Of a stretch of 64,000 nucleotides of DNA, positions 45,629 through 54,440 are shown piece after piece (the stretch's first letter is position 1; every line of letters starts with the position of its first letter). Source of the stretch: Pseudoduganella danionis (GTDB lineage Bacteria > Pseudomonadota > Gammaproteobacteria > Burkholderiales > Burkholderiaceae_D); the NCBI RefSeq assembly GCF_009720775.1, contig NZ_WNKW01000002.1, positions 124,001 to 188,000 of the forward strand. The letters are read 5' to 3'. The translations under genes and the position numbers were made by a program. The notes beneath the pieces were generated by a model, which did not search any database, was not told the origin of the DNA, and worked only from the letters and a program-made list of their open reading frames with translations.

Positions 45629-46549
45629 CTAGTTCATGCGCGACAGGTGGCGCTGTACGGACAGCATGGCGCCCAGCAGGCCCAGGCCGGCGGACAGCGC
45701 CAGCAAGCCGGCCATGGCCAGCGGCGGCAGCGGGGTAAGCTGGAATTCCGACGCATACAGGCGGGCAAATTCGGCGATGGCCTGATTCAGCGGGTGCAGT
45801 GCCAGGGCCACGGCGCCCAGCGCTACGCCGCCGGCGCACAGGCCAAGCAGGGCGCCCGTGTAGAAGAAGGGGCGGTGGATGAAGTTATCGGTAGCGCCGA
45901 TCAGCTTGCAGACGAGGATTTCCTCGCGCTGGGTCAGCACCTGCAGGCGTATGGTATTGAAAATCACGGCTACCACGACCGTGCCCAGCGTGGCGGCCAG
46001 GATCAGCAGGGCCAGCCGCAGCACATTGATCAGCGCGGCCAGCCGCTTGACCCAGGCTGAATCGACCTGCACGGATTCCACTGCGGGCAGGTTGCGGAGC
46101 TGTTCGGCCAACTGGTCCACATCGCCGCCGGCCTGTGCATTGCGGAACGCATCGATCTTGATGACATAGCTATCAGGCAGCGGGTTTTCGCCGAGCGTGG
46201 TCAGCACATCGGCCAGACCGTTTTTGTCGCGTAGTTGCTCGAGCGCCTTTTCGCGCGGAGTGAAGATGATCTTGGCCTGCTTGTCCTTGACGGCCTGCCG
46301 CAGCGCAGAAGCCAGTGCCTGAGCCTGTTCGCGCGGGGTATCCTGACGCAGGAATACGCTGACTTCGGGATCGACCGATAGCTGTTCCGACATGGGGCGC
46401 ACATTGTCGAGCAGGGTGACGCCGGCAAACGGCAGCGCCAGCGCGATCGCGACGACGAGGATGTTGAACAGGAAACCGCCGGGCGAACGGCGCAGGTGCA
46501 CCAGTGCCGCGCCCAACGCATAACGGTGTTGGCGTAACCAGTTGGTCAT
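45629..46549 (-). CDS. ftsX: Cell division protein FtsX
   Basis: FtsX is the four-helix membrane partner of FtsE. The 306-residue protein has the N-terminal HRYALGAALVHLRRSPGGFLFNILVVAIALALP helix, the periplasmic loop (residues about 55-165), and C-terminal helices with IFNTIRLQVLTQREEILVCKLIGATDNFIHRPFFY. The ATPase-coupled pair controls amidase activation at the division septum. Its ATG overlaps the ftsE stop by four bases. Confidence 0.95.
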   Translation of the reverse strand: MTNWLRQHRYALGAALVHLRRSPGGFLFNILVVAIALALPFAGVTLLDNVRPMSEQLSVDPEVSVFLRQDTPREQAQALASALRQAVKDKQAKIIFTPREKALEQLRDKNGLADVLTTLGENPLPDSYVIKIDAFRNAQAGGDVDQLAEQLRNLPAVESVQVDSAWVKRLAALINVLRLALLILAATLGTVVVAVIFNTIRLQVLTQREEILVCKLIGATDNFIHRPFFYTGALLGLCAGGVALGAVALALHPLNQAIAEFARLYASEFQLTPLPPLAMAGLLALSAGLGLLGAMLSVQRHLSRMN

Positions 46550-47202
46550 GCTGCGCCCTCCAGTTGGCCGTGGTTGAGGTGGATGACGCGGGCGGCTGCA
46601 TCGAGCATCTGCTCATCGTGACTGGAAATAATGCAGGTCACGCCCACGGAATTAAATGCTTTCAGCGCGTCGAGCACGCGGTTGGCGCTGGCGCGGTCCA
46701 GATTGGCCGTGGGTTCGTCGGCCAGTATTAGCTGGGGACGGTTGACGATCGCGCGCGCGATCGAAACGCGCTGCTGCTCGCCGCCCGACAGCGACAGCGG
46801 CTGGGCATCGGCGCGTTCGTCCAGCCCGACTTTTTCCAGTGCGGCGCGGGCGCGGGTTTCCGCTTCCTTGTGCGAGGCGCCGGCCACTAGCAGGGGCAGC
46901 ATCACATTGGCCAGGATGCTGCGGTCCGTCAGCAGGCGCTGCTGCTGGAAAATCAGGCCCAGATTGCGCCGCAGCGAAGGAATCGCGGCCGGGCGGATGC
47001 GCGAAATATCGGTGCCGTTGATCAGCACCTGACCGCTGCTGGGGCGCTCGATGGCGGCGATCATTTTGAGCAGCGTGGATTTGCCGGCGCCGGAAGGGCC
47101 GGCCAGAAACACCAGCTCGCCCTTGGCCACCGTGAAAGACACGTCGTGCAGCGCGTAAGTATCAGTGGAATATTGTTTGGAAACGTTGCGGAATTCGATC
47201 AT
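46546..47202 (-). CDS. ftsE: Cell division ATP-binding protein FtsE
   Basis: The 218-residue ATPase has Walker A GPSGAGKSTLL, signature LSGGEQQRVSIA, Walker B LILADEPTANLD and the switch SSHD. It starts MIEFRNVSKQYSTDTYAL, the usual FtsE N-terminus. It overlaps ftsX and lies 15 bases after ftsY, forming one operon. Confidence 0.96.
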   Translation of the reverse strand: MIEFRNVSKQYSTDTYALHDVSFTVAKGELVFLAGPSGAGKSTLLKMIAAIERPSSGQVLINGTDISRIRPAAIPSLRRNLGLIFQQQRLLTDRSILANVMLPLLVAGASHKEAETRARAALEKVGLDERADAQPLSLSGGEQQRVSIARAIVNRPQLILADEPTANLDRASANRVLDALKAFNSVGVTCIISSHDEQMLDAAARVIHLNHGQLEGAA

Positions 47203-47217
47203 GGAACGGTTATCCGG

Positions 47218-48279
47218 TCATTCACCCAGTAAAGCATCGACAAATTCGGCCGCCACGAAGGGCTGCAGATCCTCTATCTTCTCGCCTATGCCGATGAAGT
47301 AGACCGGTACAGGACGCACGCGCGCGATGGCGGCCAGCACGCCGCCTTTGGCCGTGCCATCGAGCTTGGTAATGATCAGCCCGGTCAGATGCAGCGCATC
47401 GTCGAAAGCTTTTACCTGCGCCAGCGCATTCTGCCCCGTATTGCCATCGATCACCAGCAGAGTTTCATGGGGCGCGCCTTCCATGCCCTTGCCCAGCACG
47501 CGCTGGACTTTCTTCAGTTCTTCCATCAGGTGCAACTGGGTCGGCAGGCGGCCGGCCGTATCCACCATCACCACATCGTGGCCACGGGCTTTGCCCGACT
47601 GCACGGCATCGAAGGCCACGGCAGCCGGATCGCCGGAAGCTTGCGAAATGACCGTAATGTTATTGCGCTGGCCCCAGACCATCAACTGTTCGCGCGCAGC
47701 CGCGCGGAAAGTGTCGCCGGCAGCCAGCAGCACCGACTGGTGGTGGGTCTGCATATGCTTGGCCAGCTTGCCGATGGTGGTGGTCTTGCCGGCGCCATTC
47801 ACGCCCGCGATCATCATCACCATGGGCTGGTGGCGGCCCAGTTCGAATGGACGTTGCAGCGGCAGCAGCAGTTCCACCAGCAACTGTTTCAGCGCCGCTT
47901 TCACGGCCGCGGCATCGAGCAGCTTGTCCTGCTTGACCTTCTGCTTGAGTGCGTCGAGCAGATAGGTGGTCGCTTCCACGCCGGCATCGGACATCAGCAG
48001 CGCCGCTTCGAGTTCATCGTACAGATCGTCATCGATCTTGGCGCCGACAAACAGGATGGACAGATTCGAGGACGTTTTGGACAGGCCCGCTTTCAGGCGC
48101 GCCATCCACGACTGGCGCGGTGCGGGCTCTTCTACCAGCAGCGGTGCAGCGGCGGCCGGGTCGGAAACGGATGGGGTAGCTGCGCCCGCCGGTGCGGGAG
48201 CAGGTACAGCGGTCGCTGCAGCAGCAGGAGTAATCGCCTCGGGTGGCGTGACGGGTTTTTTCTTGAAGAAACTAAACAT
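47218..48279 (-). CDS. ftsY: Signal recognition particle receptor FtsY
   Basis: FtsY docks SRP-ribosome complexes at the membrane. The 353-residue protein has a short Ala/Pro-rich A domain (residues 1-55) and the NG GTPase: N domain SWMARLKAGLSKTSSNL, G1 GVNGAGKTTTIGKLA, G3 DTAGRLPTQ, G4 TKLDGTAKGGV and the closing GEKIEDLQPFVAAEFVDALLG. The acidic membrane-binding region is shorter than in E. coli. It is first in the ftsYEX operon. Confidence 0.96.
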   Translation of the reverse strand: MFSFFKKKPVTPPEAITPAAAATAVPAPAPAGAATPSVSDPAAAAPLLVEEPAPRQSWMARLKAGLSKTSSNLSILFVGAKIDDDLYDELEAALLMSDAGVEATTYLLDALKQKVKQDKLLDAAAVKAALKQLLVELLLPLQRPFELGRHQPMVMMIAGVNGAGKTTTIGKLAKHMQTHHQSVLLAAGDTFRAAAREQLMVWGQRNNITVISQASGDPAAVAFDAVQSGKARGHDVVMVDTAGRLPTQLHLMEELKKVQRVLGKGMEGAPHETLLVIDGNTGQNALAQVKAFDDALHLTGLIITKLDGTAKGGVLAAIARVRPVPVYFIGIGEKIEDLQPFVAAEFVDALLGE

Positions 48280-48381
48280 GGGCAGGTGGTTACGGGCGCT
48301 TCAAGCGGAGGCTGGCTGGGCCAGCCACTAGGAAACGCCTATTCTACCAGAGCCCTACAGCGATTTCGCCCACCGGCTCGC

Positions 48382-49314
48382 TTAGCGCGGGTGGCGCTGG
48401 CGCCAGTCGGCAATGGCGCTCTGTAGTTCATTGAGTGCAAACACGCGTACATACGGCGGGCGGCGACGTTTCAGCGCGACATTGCTGCCGCCAGCCCACA
48501 GTTCGGCATGGCCGCCCAGGCGGGTATGCAGTTCGGCCAGACCGTCGAGCGCCTGGCGCGCATTCATGGCGACCGAGAACGACAGCGCAATGATGTCGAC
48601 GCGCTGGGCCTGTGCTGCTTCGACGATGTCGATCAGCGGGGTCTGCACACCCAGCGAGATGCAGTGGGCCCCTTCGGCCACGCACATGGCTTCGGCCATC
48701 AGCAGGCCCAGCCCGTGGCGTTCCTGCGGCAGCGTGGTCAGCATGATGCGCGGCGCACCATGGCTGTTGCCGTTGGCCTGGGGCATGGCAAAGATGGCGC
48801 TGCGCATGACTACCGTCAGCGATTCCGTGTACAGATGTTCTTCGAAGGTGGCCAGCATGCCGCTGGCCCAGGCTTCGCCTACCAGCGAGGTGAGCGGGGC
48901 GACCAGATCAATCACAAAGCTTTTCAGCCCCATCATCAGCAGCGCCTGCGACAGCTTGCGCCGCAGTGCTTCCATCTGGTGGCTCTTGCACAGGTCGATG
49001 TAGCCCTGCAGTTCGGGCGGCGCCACACTGGTGGTTTTGACGCTGGTAGCCTGTCCCGTGAGAGCGCGCAGTTCGTCAGCACTGTGCTGGATGATTTTGC
49101 TGGGGCGGTAGCCGAGATCGATCAGCCGCTTCACCAGACGCAGCTTCTGCACCTGGTCTTGCGGGTAGATGCGTTCGCCATTAGGGTCGCGCAATGGCTG
49201 AGGGAAGGCATAGCGGCGTTCCCATACACGCAAAGTCTCCTTGGCAACGCCGGTGTCGCGTTCCACGTCACTAATTGTGCTCAGTGCAAGTGGTGTATTT
49301 TCTCTATTAATCAT
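48382..49314 (-). CDS. MerR-type regulator with B12-binding domain (LitR/CarH-like)
   Basis: The 310-residue protein has a MerR winged helix (LSTISDVERDTGVAKETLRVWERRYAFPQPLRDPNGERIYP), a helical bundle with the Wx9EH motif (WASGMLATFEEH) and a cobalamin domain with ERHGLG, the E/DxHxxG cobalt-ligand motif. These are the features of adenosylcobalamin photoreceptors such as CarH and LitR, in which light releases the regulator from DNA. The frame extends to 49410, but the ATG at 49314 gives the family N-terminus. No carotenoid or photolyase genes are adjacent, so its targets are unknown. Confidence 0.88.
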   Translation of the reverse strand: MINRENTPLALSTISDVERDTGVAKETLRVWERRYAFPQPLRDPNGERIYPQDQVQKLRLVKRLIDLGYRPSKIIQHSADELRALTGQATSVKTTSVAPPELQGYIDLCKSHQMEALRRKLSQALLMMGLKSFVIDLVAPLTSLVGEAWASGMLATFEEHLYTESLTVVMRSAIFAMPQANGNSHGAPRIMLTTLPQERHGLGLLMAEAMCVAEGAHCISLGVQTPLIDIVEAAQAQRVDIIALSFSVAMNARQALDGLAELHTRLGGHAELWAGGSNVALKRRRPPYVRVFALNELQSAIADWRQRHPR

Positions 49315-49410
49315 CAGGCTACAGCGGCCACTTTTTTCGATGGCCGCAAGGGTTGGCACAGGGTCCGGGTGCACAACGCGCAGAGTCACGCCGGATAACG
49401 CGACCTGCAT

Positions 49411-50348
49411 TCTACATTCGATTTATGAACGCAAGTATGGCACGCGGCTCACCGCTTGTCTGTGCGCACATACAGAAAACAGCTTGTCCACGACATGCTT
49501 GAGACAGTCCTGACGAATCATCTGATTCTGCCAGTTGCAGAAATTTTGTCATAGACAAAATATTTTTCTCAGGAAAGTTTATCAAATGACTGATAACTGT
49601 TGTTTTTAGTTCTTACTTTCTCAATGAAACTGACTTATATCTACACATTTCGCGATTTTGCGCAATATTTCTGAGTGTTTATGTTGCGCCAATGTGACAA
49701 GTAGCAATTACTTACAAATTGCTGATGCGGCGCAACAGCTTGCAGAGTGGACTGAATTTCATTCAGCAATATTGTGATTTTTCATGAATATAGTTGGTGT
49801 TGCCTCATATTTCCCCGTTGAAATCGCCGAATTTTCTGCGGAGTTGTAAGCTTATTACCAATTAGTTGAGGTCGTTGACAGCAGACTCCGGTATAAAATG
49901 TCATGGTTAATAGCAAATGTAGCTATTTTCACTTGGTCCGACAACGATGTCCGAACCGCGAGGCGAGGGCAGTTTGCAAGGAAGAAATCGGGCGGAGAAA
50001 CCGGGCTAGTTGGCTCTGTCGGCAGGAAATATTGCGATGCGGTAAAATGCTGGCGTTTTGAAATTCTGCCAAGAGTAACAAAAGGCAATTTTGCCTGTGT
50101 GACTCTTGATAGACAAACAAAGCATCAGTATAGTGCCGCCTCCGGCGCGCAAGCGCGCTGCGATAAAGCCAGCGGCGACCGTATCGGCCGCATTTAAGTG
50201 AACGCGTCACGTACCCCGCGACGCAAAGTGGCAGCTGGGGAGTTTGCCCTCACAAATACACGGCGCCTCATGTGGCGTCGATAAGCACCGAACATGCCGT
50301 AATACTAGCTTTACCTATTTACAGCAACACAACTGAAGGAAACACGTT
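49411..50348. other. Gene-free stretch, AT-rich in its first half
   Basis: About 940 bases separate the LitR-like regulator from the porin. From roughly 49500 to 49860 base composition is clearly more AT-rich than anywhere in the first 57 kb. Short frames here lack ribosome sites and recognisable content. Inverted repeats ATTGCTGA (49718) and TCAGCAAT (49763), with CTGAATTTCATTCAG inside, could form a hairpin. The 3' part holds the porin promoter and leader. I see no gene. Confidence 0.6.
50106..50134 (+). promoter_or_regulatory. Sigma-70-type promoter of the porin gene
   Basis: TTGATA (50106-50111) and TATAGT (50129-50134) are spaced by exactly 17 bases, a strong match to the sigma-70 consensus. 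Transcription from about 50141 would give a leader of roughly 208 bases before the porin ATG. This is the best promoter match in the region. Confidence 0.65.
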
Positions 50349-51425
50349 ATGAAAAAATCCCTTATCGCCTTGGCCGTCCTGAGCGCAACCAGCGCTGCAG
50401 CCTTCGCCCAATCGAACGTCACCATCTACGGTATCGTTGATGCCGGTCTGGTGAGCGAGCGCGGCGGCGTAGCCAACACCACCAAAGTTTCCAGCGGCGT
50501 AGGCGCAGCCTCCCGTCTGGGCTTCAAAGGTACGGAAGATCTGGGCGGTGGTCTGAGCGCTGTCTTCGTGCTGGAATCGGGCATCAAAGCTGACACCGGC
50601 GAATCCGACGTTGCTGGTTCGATCGCTAACCGTCAATCCTACGTTGGTCTGAAATCGACCACCGCTGGTACCCTGACCCTGGGTCGTCAGTACACCCCTT
50701 ACTACGAGTCCGTACGTGACGTAGCTGATCCATTCGCTATGGGCTACGCTGGTACCGCTAAAAACCTGTTCGGCGTGGCTGGCAACAACACCCGTAACAG
50801 CAATGCCATCGTTTACCAGTCGCCAGTAGTTGAAGGCTTCGTAGGCGAAGTGTCGTACAGCGTTGGCGAGCAAGCTGGCGATGCATCGGCTCAGCGTCAA
50901 ATCGGTGCCTACATTGGTTACGCTAACGGTCCTCTGAACGTGCGCGTTGCTCACAATGCCCGTAACAACGACCTGCCAGCATCGAAGCTGAGCACCGACG
51001 TTGGCCACAACACCCTGATCGCCGCTAACTACGACTTCGCAGTTGTTAAAGCTTACGCTGCTTTCAGCAAAGACAAGGGCACCAACAGCTCGGCTCTGGG
51101 TAACACCGGCAACCCATTCGGCTACACCGTTGCTCCAGTGGCGTCGAAAGACAGCACCGTTGCTCTGATCGGTCTGACCGCACCAGTGGGCCCAGCAGGC
51201 ACCCTGATGGCTTCGTACACCCGTAAGAACGACAAAGAAGTAGCGAACCGTGACGCTGACCAGTGGGCAGTGGGTTACTCCTACGCTCTGTCGAAACGCA
51301 CCAGCACCTACGTTTCGTACGCTAAGATCCACAACAAAAACGGCGCCAGCTACACCGTTGGTAACAACGCTGAATCCGGTACCGGTGACAAAGCCTTCAA
51401 CGTGGGCGTACGTCACTCGTTCTAA
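50349..51425 (+). CDS. Gram-negative general porin (16-stranded)
   Basis: The 358-residue outer membrane porin has a signal peptide (KKSLIALAVLSATSAAAFAQ) followed by SNVTIYGIVDAGLV, the classic burkholderial porin opening. The SRLGFKGTEDLGGGLSAVFVLESG and NRQSYVGLKS strands, the constriction loop and the C-terminal FNVGVRHSF with terminal Phe are present. The codon choice is strongly biased, typical of a highly expressed gene. The ribosome site (GAAGGAAA) is strong. It allows passive diffusion of small solutes and stands alone. Confidence 0.96.
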   Translation: MKKSLIALAVLSATSAAAFAQSNVTIYGIVDAGLVSERGGVANTTKVSSGVGAASRLGFKGTEDLGGGLSAVFVLESGIKADTGESDVAGSIANRQSYVGLKSTTAGTLTLGRQYTPYYESVRDVADPFAMGYAGTAKNLFGVAGNNTRNSNAIVYQSPVVEGFVGEVSYSVGEQAGDASAQRQIGAYIGYANGPLNVRVAHNARNNDLPASKLSTDVGHNTLIAANYDFAVVKAYAAFSKDKGTNSSALGNTGNPFGYTVAPVASKDSTVALIGLTAPVGPAGTLMASYTRKNDKEVANRDADQWAVGYSYALSKRTSTYVSYAKIHNKNGASYTVGNNAESGTGDKAFNVGVRHSF

Positions 51426-51449
51426 TCTGATCTGATCAGGTAGAATCAT

Positions 51450-51478
51450 CAACGGCTGCCTCGTGCAGCCGTTGTTCA
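51450..51478 (+). terminator. Terminator after the porin gene
   Basis: CAACGGCTGC and GCAGCCGTTG form a perfect ten-base-pair stem with the loop CTCGT, followed by TTCATTT. It lies 24 bases after the porin stop. Confidence 0.88.
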
Positions 51479-51528
51479 TTTCTGCGCCCGATTTCGGATC
51501 ACCTTCATTTTTGTTGAAAGCCCCTACC

Positions 51529-52119
51529 ATGCTGCTGTCGCGCCGCGCCCTCATCGCCAGTTCTCTGCTACTGGCGTCGTTTGCCGTACTGGCGGCGCCC
51601 AAGCTGGCGCGCAAGCCGGCTGCACAGGTGCTACCACGTTACGGCATGCTGGTGTTTTCCGATCTGTGCATCAGTCCCGAGAACGGCGAATTCGGCGGCC
51701 AGCGCATTACGCTGCAGCGCTTCGCCGAAGTCGATACGGTGCTGTACGAATATACGGCCGGTGGCCTGAGCTGGCCCGTGGTGGCCAGCGAAGTGGTGAT
51801 CGATCCGCGTGGCCGCCAGTTCTATTTCACGGTGCAGCCGCCCGACGAGGAAGAGCGCACCATACGCGGCACGCTCAGTGATGATGGCAAGGCGCTGGTG
51901 CTCGACGGCAGTTACTGCAATGACCCGAAAGTGCCGATGAAGCTGGCGCGCGTGACGGATTTCGGCCGTGCGGCCGGCACTTGCCGCGTCTGTCCGGCGC
52001 CGAAAAATCCGCCGCCGGCCGAAGCGGAACCGGCGCAGCCGCAGCCAGAGCCACAGCCGTCCTTGCCGCCGCAGCCCTTGCAGAAAATCGAGGCTGGCCG
52101 CACTACCGCCAGCCTCTAG
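51529..52119 (+). CDS. Exported protein with proline-rich tail, unknown function
   Basis: The 196-residue protein begins with a signal peptide (RRALIASSLLLASFAVLAAPK). The central domain (RYGMLVFSDLCISPENGEFGGQRITLQRFAEVDTVLYEYTAGG) is beta-rich, with a later Cys (SYCNDPKVPMKLARV) and a CxxC (CRVCPAPK). The tail (PPPAEAEPAQPQPEPQPSLPPQP) is a proline/acid linker, perhaps spanning the cell wall or binding a partner. It starts at the ATG at 51529; a frame from 51463 overlaps the terminator. I do not recognise the family. Confidence 0.7.
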   Translation: MLLSRRALIASSLLLASFAVLAAPKLARKPAAQVLPRYGMLVFSDLCISPENGEFGGQRITLQRFAEVDTVLYEYTAGGLSWPVVASEVVIDPRGRQFYFTVQPPDEEERTIRGTLSDDGKALVLDGSYCNDPKVPMKLARVTDFGRAAGTCRVCPAPKNPPPAEAEPAQPQPEPQPSLPPQPLQKIEAGRTTASL

Positions 52120-52125
52120 ACCGGC

Positions 52126-53829
52126 TTATTTTGCGGCCTGGGCTTTCAGGGCGTTGCTGCGGATGGTCTCCAACGTGGCACCCGGCGTAATCAGGTTGCC
52201 GTCATAGCGCAATTCGATCACGGCCGGCAGGTTCTGGCTGCGCGCAAACGCCAGCGAACGTTCCAGCGCGGGCGCAAACGCGGCCGTCGTTTCCACCACT
52301 TCACCATGGCCGCCATAGGCTGCAGCCAGTGCGGCAAAGTCGGGATTGTGCAACTGGGTGCCCGAGACGCGGCCCGGATAGTGCAGCTCCTGATGCATGC
52401 GGATGGTGCCGAACATGCCATTGTTGAACACGATGATGACCACGCCGGCACGGTATTGCACGGCCGTGGCCAGTTCCTGACCGTTCATCATGTACTCGCC
52501 GTCGCCGGCAAACGTAATCACGGTGCGATCTGGATCAATTATTTTGGCGGCCACACCGGCCGGTACGCTATAGCCCATGGCGCCGCTGGTCGGTGCGAGC
52601 TGGGTGCGCATGCCGCCATAGCGGTGGAAGCGGTGTGCCCAGGTGGCGTAGTTGCCGGCACCGTTGGTGATGATGGTATCGGCCGGGGTGAGCTGGTCCA
52701 GTTGCTGCACCAGCTGCCATAGATCAAGTGGTGCTTTGCCATCCTGGAATATCGGCGGCTGTTGCTGCCATGCGGCCAGATCGGCCTTGGCCGCAGCCAC
52801 GCTGTCGCGCCACGCGCTGCTGTCGACAGGCGTCATGGCAGCCAGCATGGCGGCCATCTGCGGCATGCCGCTGTTAATCATCAACTGGGCCTGATACACG
52901 CTGCCCAGTTCTTCTGTGTCAGCATGCACATGCACCAGTTGCTGGCGCGGCACGGGTGCCTCGATCAGGCTGTAGCCGCCTGTGGTCATTTCGCCGAGGC
53001 GCGGGCCAATCGCGATCAGCACATCGGCTTCGCGCACGCGCGCGGCCAGTTTCGGGTTGATGCCTATGCCTACGTCGCCGACATAGTTGGGGTGGGCGTT
53101 GTCGAGCAGGTCCTGGAAGCGGAAGGCGCAAGCGACAGGCAGGTGGTTGGCTTCGGCGAAGCGCTGCAGGTCGGCGCAGGCGGCCGGCGTCCAGCCACCG
53201 CCACCGAGCAGTACCAGCGGCTTCTTGGCGCCGGCCAGCAGGCCGCGCAGCTGTTCGATCTGGCTGGCCGCTGGCGCGGCTTGCACCGGCTGGTAGCCGC
53301 GCGTGTCGGCCACACTGGCCATGGAAGTCAGCATGTCTTCCGGCAGGGCCAGTACCACCGGACCGGGCCGGCCGCTGGTGGCGATCTGGAACGCGCGGGC
53401 GATGTATTCCGGTACGCGATCGGCACGGTCGATCTGGGCTACCCATTTGGCCATCTGGCCATACATGCGACGGTAGTCGATTTCCTGGAAGGCTTCGCGG
53501 TCGACGAAGTCATTGCCTACCTGGCCGATGAACAGAATCATCGGGCTGGAATCCTGAAACGCCGTGTGCACGCCTATCGAGGCATTGGTGGCGCCGGGGC
53601 CGCGCGTGACGAAGCAGATGCCGGGCTTGCCCGTCATCTTGCCGTAGGCGTCGGCCATGAAGGCGGCGCCGCCTTCCTGCCGGTTGATAATGAAGCGGAT
53701 GCCGGAATCGTGCAGGGCATCGAGTACGTCCAGATAGCTTTCGCCGGGTACGCCGAAAGCCATGTCTACGCCGTGGATCTTCAGGGCATCGACCAGAATC
53801 TGGCCGCCGGTACGGGATGGGAGGGTCAT
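52126..53829 (-). CDS. Thiamine diphosphate-dependent enzyme (acetolactate synthase/decarboxylase-like)
   Basis: The 567-residue three-domain protein belongs to the acetolactate synthase/benzoylformate decarboxylase superfamily. The cofactor Glu is in INRQEGGAAFMADAYGKMTG, the Mg-ThDP motif is GDGEYMMNGQELATAVQYRAGVVIIVFNN, and the middle domain has the GGGGWTPAACADLQRF segment. It lacks a neighbouring small subunit gene (ilvN), so it is not the usual biosynthetic synthase and its substrate cannot be assigned. It is not linked by operon to either neighbour. Confidence 0.88.
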   Translation of the reverse strand: MTLPSRTGGQILVDALKIHGVDMAFGVPGESYLDVLDALHDSGIRFIINRQEGGAAFMADAYGKMTGKPGICFVTRGPGATNASIGVHTAFQDSSPMILFIGQVGNDFVDREAFQEIDYRRMYGQMAKWVAQIDRADRVPEYIARAFQIATSGRPGPVVLALPEDMLTSMASVADTRGYQPVQAAPAASQIEQLRGLLAGAKKPLVLLGGGGWTPAACADLQRFAEANHLPVACAFRFQDLLDNAHPNYVGDVGIGINPKLAARVREADVLIAIGPRLGEMTTGGYSLIEAPVPRQQLVHVHADTEELGSVYQAQLMINSGMPQMAAMLAAMTPVDSSAWRDSVAAAKADLAAWQQQPPIFQDGKAPLDLWQLVQQLDQLTPADTIITNGAGNYATWAHRFHRYGGMRTQLAPTSGAMGYSVPAGVAAKIIDPDRTVITFAGDGEYMMNGQELATAVQYRAGVVIIVFNNGMFGTIRMHQELHYPGRVSGTQLHNPDFAALAAAYGGHGEVVETTAAFAPALERSLAFARSQNLPAVIELRYDGNLITPGATLETIRSNALKAQAAK

Positions 53830-54010
53830 TGCTTGCCTTTGCGATCTTATAAGTCTGGGTTCGGGTGGGCCAGACGGGTGTCAGGATGTCAGCCATTCTA
53901 CGGCGCAGCCCGAAGCACGGCTTTTCTAATGGCGACACCAAATTTCAGATTTCTGGCACGACGGGGCTGCCGGTGGCATGGGGTAGGCGGCAACTGGTAC
54001 AATAGCGCCC

Positions 54011-54373
54011 GAAGCAAGCCAGACAGCCGCTGGTCAGCGCGTAATGCCTGACGGGAGGAAGGTCCGGACTCCATAGAGCGGGGTGACGGTTAACGGCCGT
54101 CCGTTGAAAGCCTGCTGTGCCGTACCGGTACTTGTACTGGTGCGGAACAGGGGTATAAGGCGAGGAATAGGGCCACAGAGACGAGCGTATTAAGTTACGG
54201 TGAAACGCGGTAACCTCCACCTGGTGCAATTCCAAATAGGCACGCGATGATGTGGCTCGCGGAGCGTGCGGGTAGGAAGCTTGAGCGCCGGAGTAATCCG
54301 GCGCCTAGAGGAATGGCTGTCATAGCGCAGGTTCGCCTGTGCCGTAACAAAATCCGGCCTATCGGCTTGCTTC
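54011..54373 (+). ncRNA. rnpB: RNase P RNA (A type)
   Basis: The catalytic RNA of RNase P removes 5' leaders from pre-tRNA. The ends GAAGCAAGCC (54011-54020) and GGCTTGCTTC (54364-54373) pair to form P1. Conserved core elements are seen: GGGAGGAAGGTCCGGACTCC near 54052 (CR-I/P4) and ACAGAGACGAGC, GGTGAAACGCGGTAACCTCC near 54198 (CR-IV), and GGCCTATCGG at the 3' P4/CR-V side. The length (about 363 nt) fits beta- and gammaproteobacteria. It is followed by glpK after about 65 bases. Confidence 0.95.
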
Positions 54374-54440
54374 AACTAATTTACAGTGCGCGGCTGGAGC
54401 GCCGACGGCGTGCAGCACGACGCCTACGGGGACGATGCCG

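Noticed and set aside
49876..49900. TTGACA near a TATAAA as a promoter in the gap
   Set aside because: The spacing between the two boxes is about 11 bases, too short for sigma-70.
49855..50197. Short frames on both strands (77 and 99 codons) in the gap before the porin
   Set aside because: They overlap each other and the porin promoter, have no ribosome site and no recognisable sequence.
54374..54440. A tRNA gene following the RNase P RNA
   Set aside because: No T-loop or cloverleaf can be formed in the short gap before glpK.
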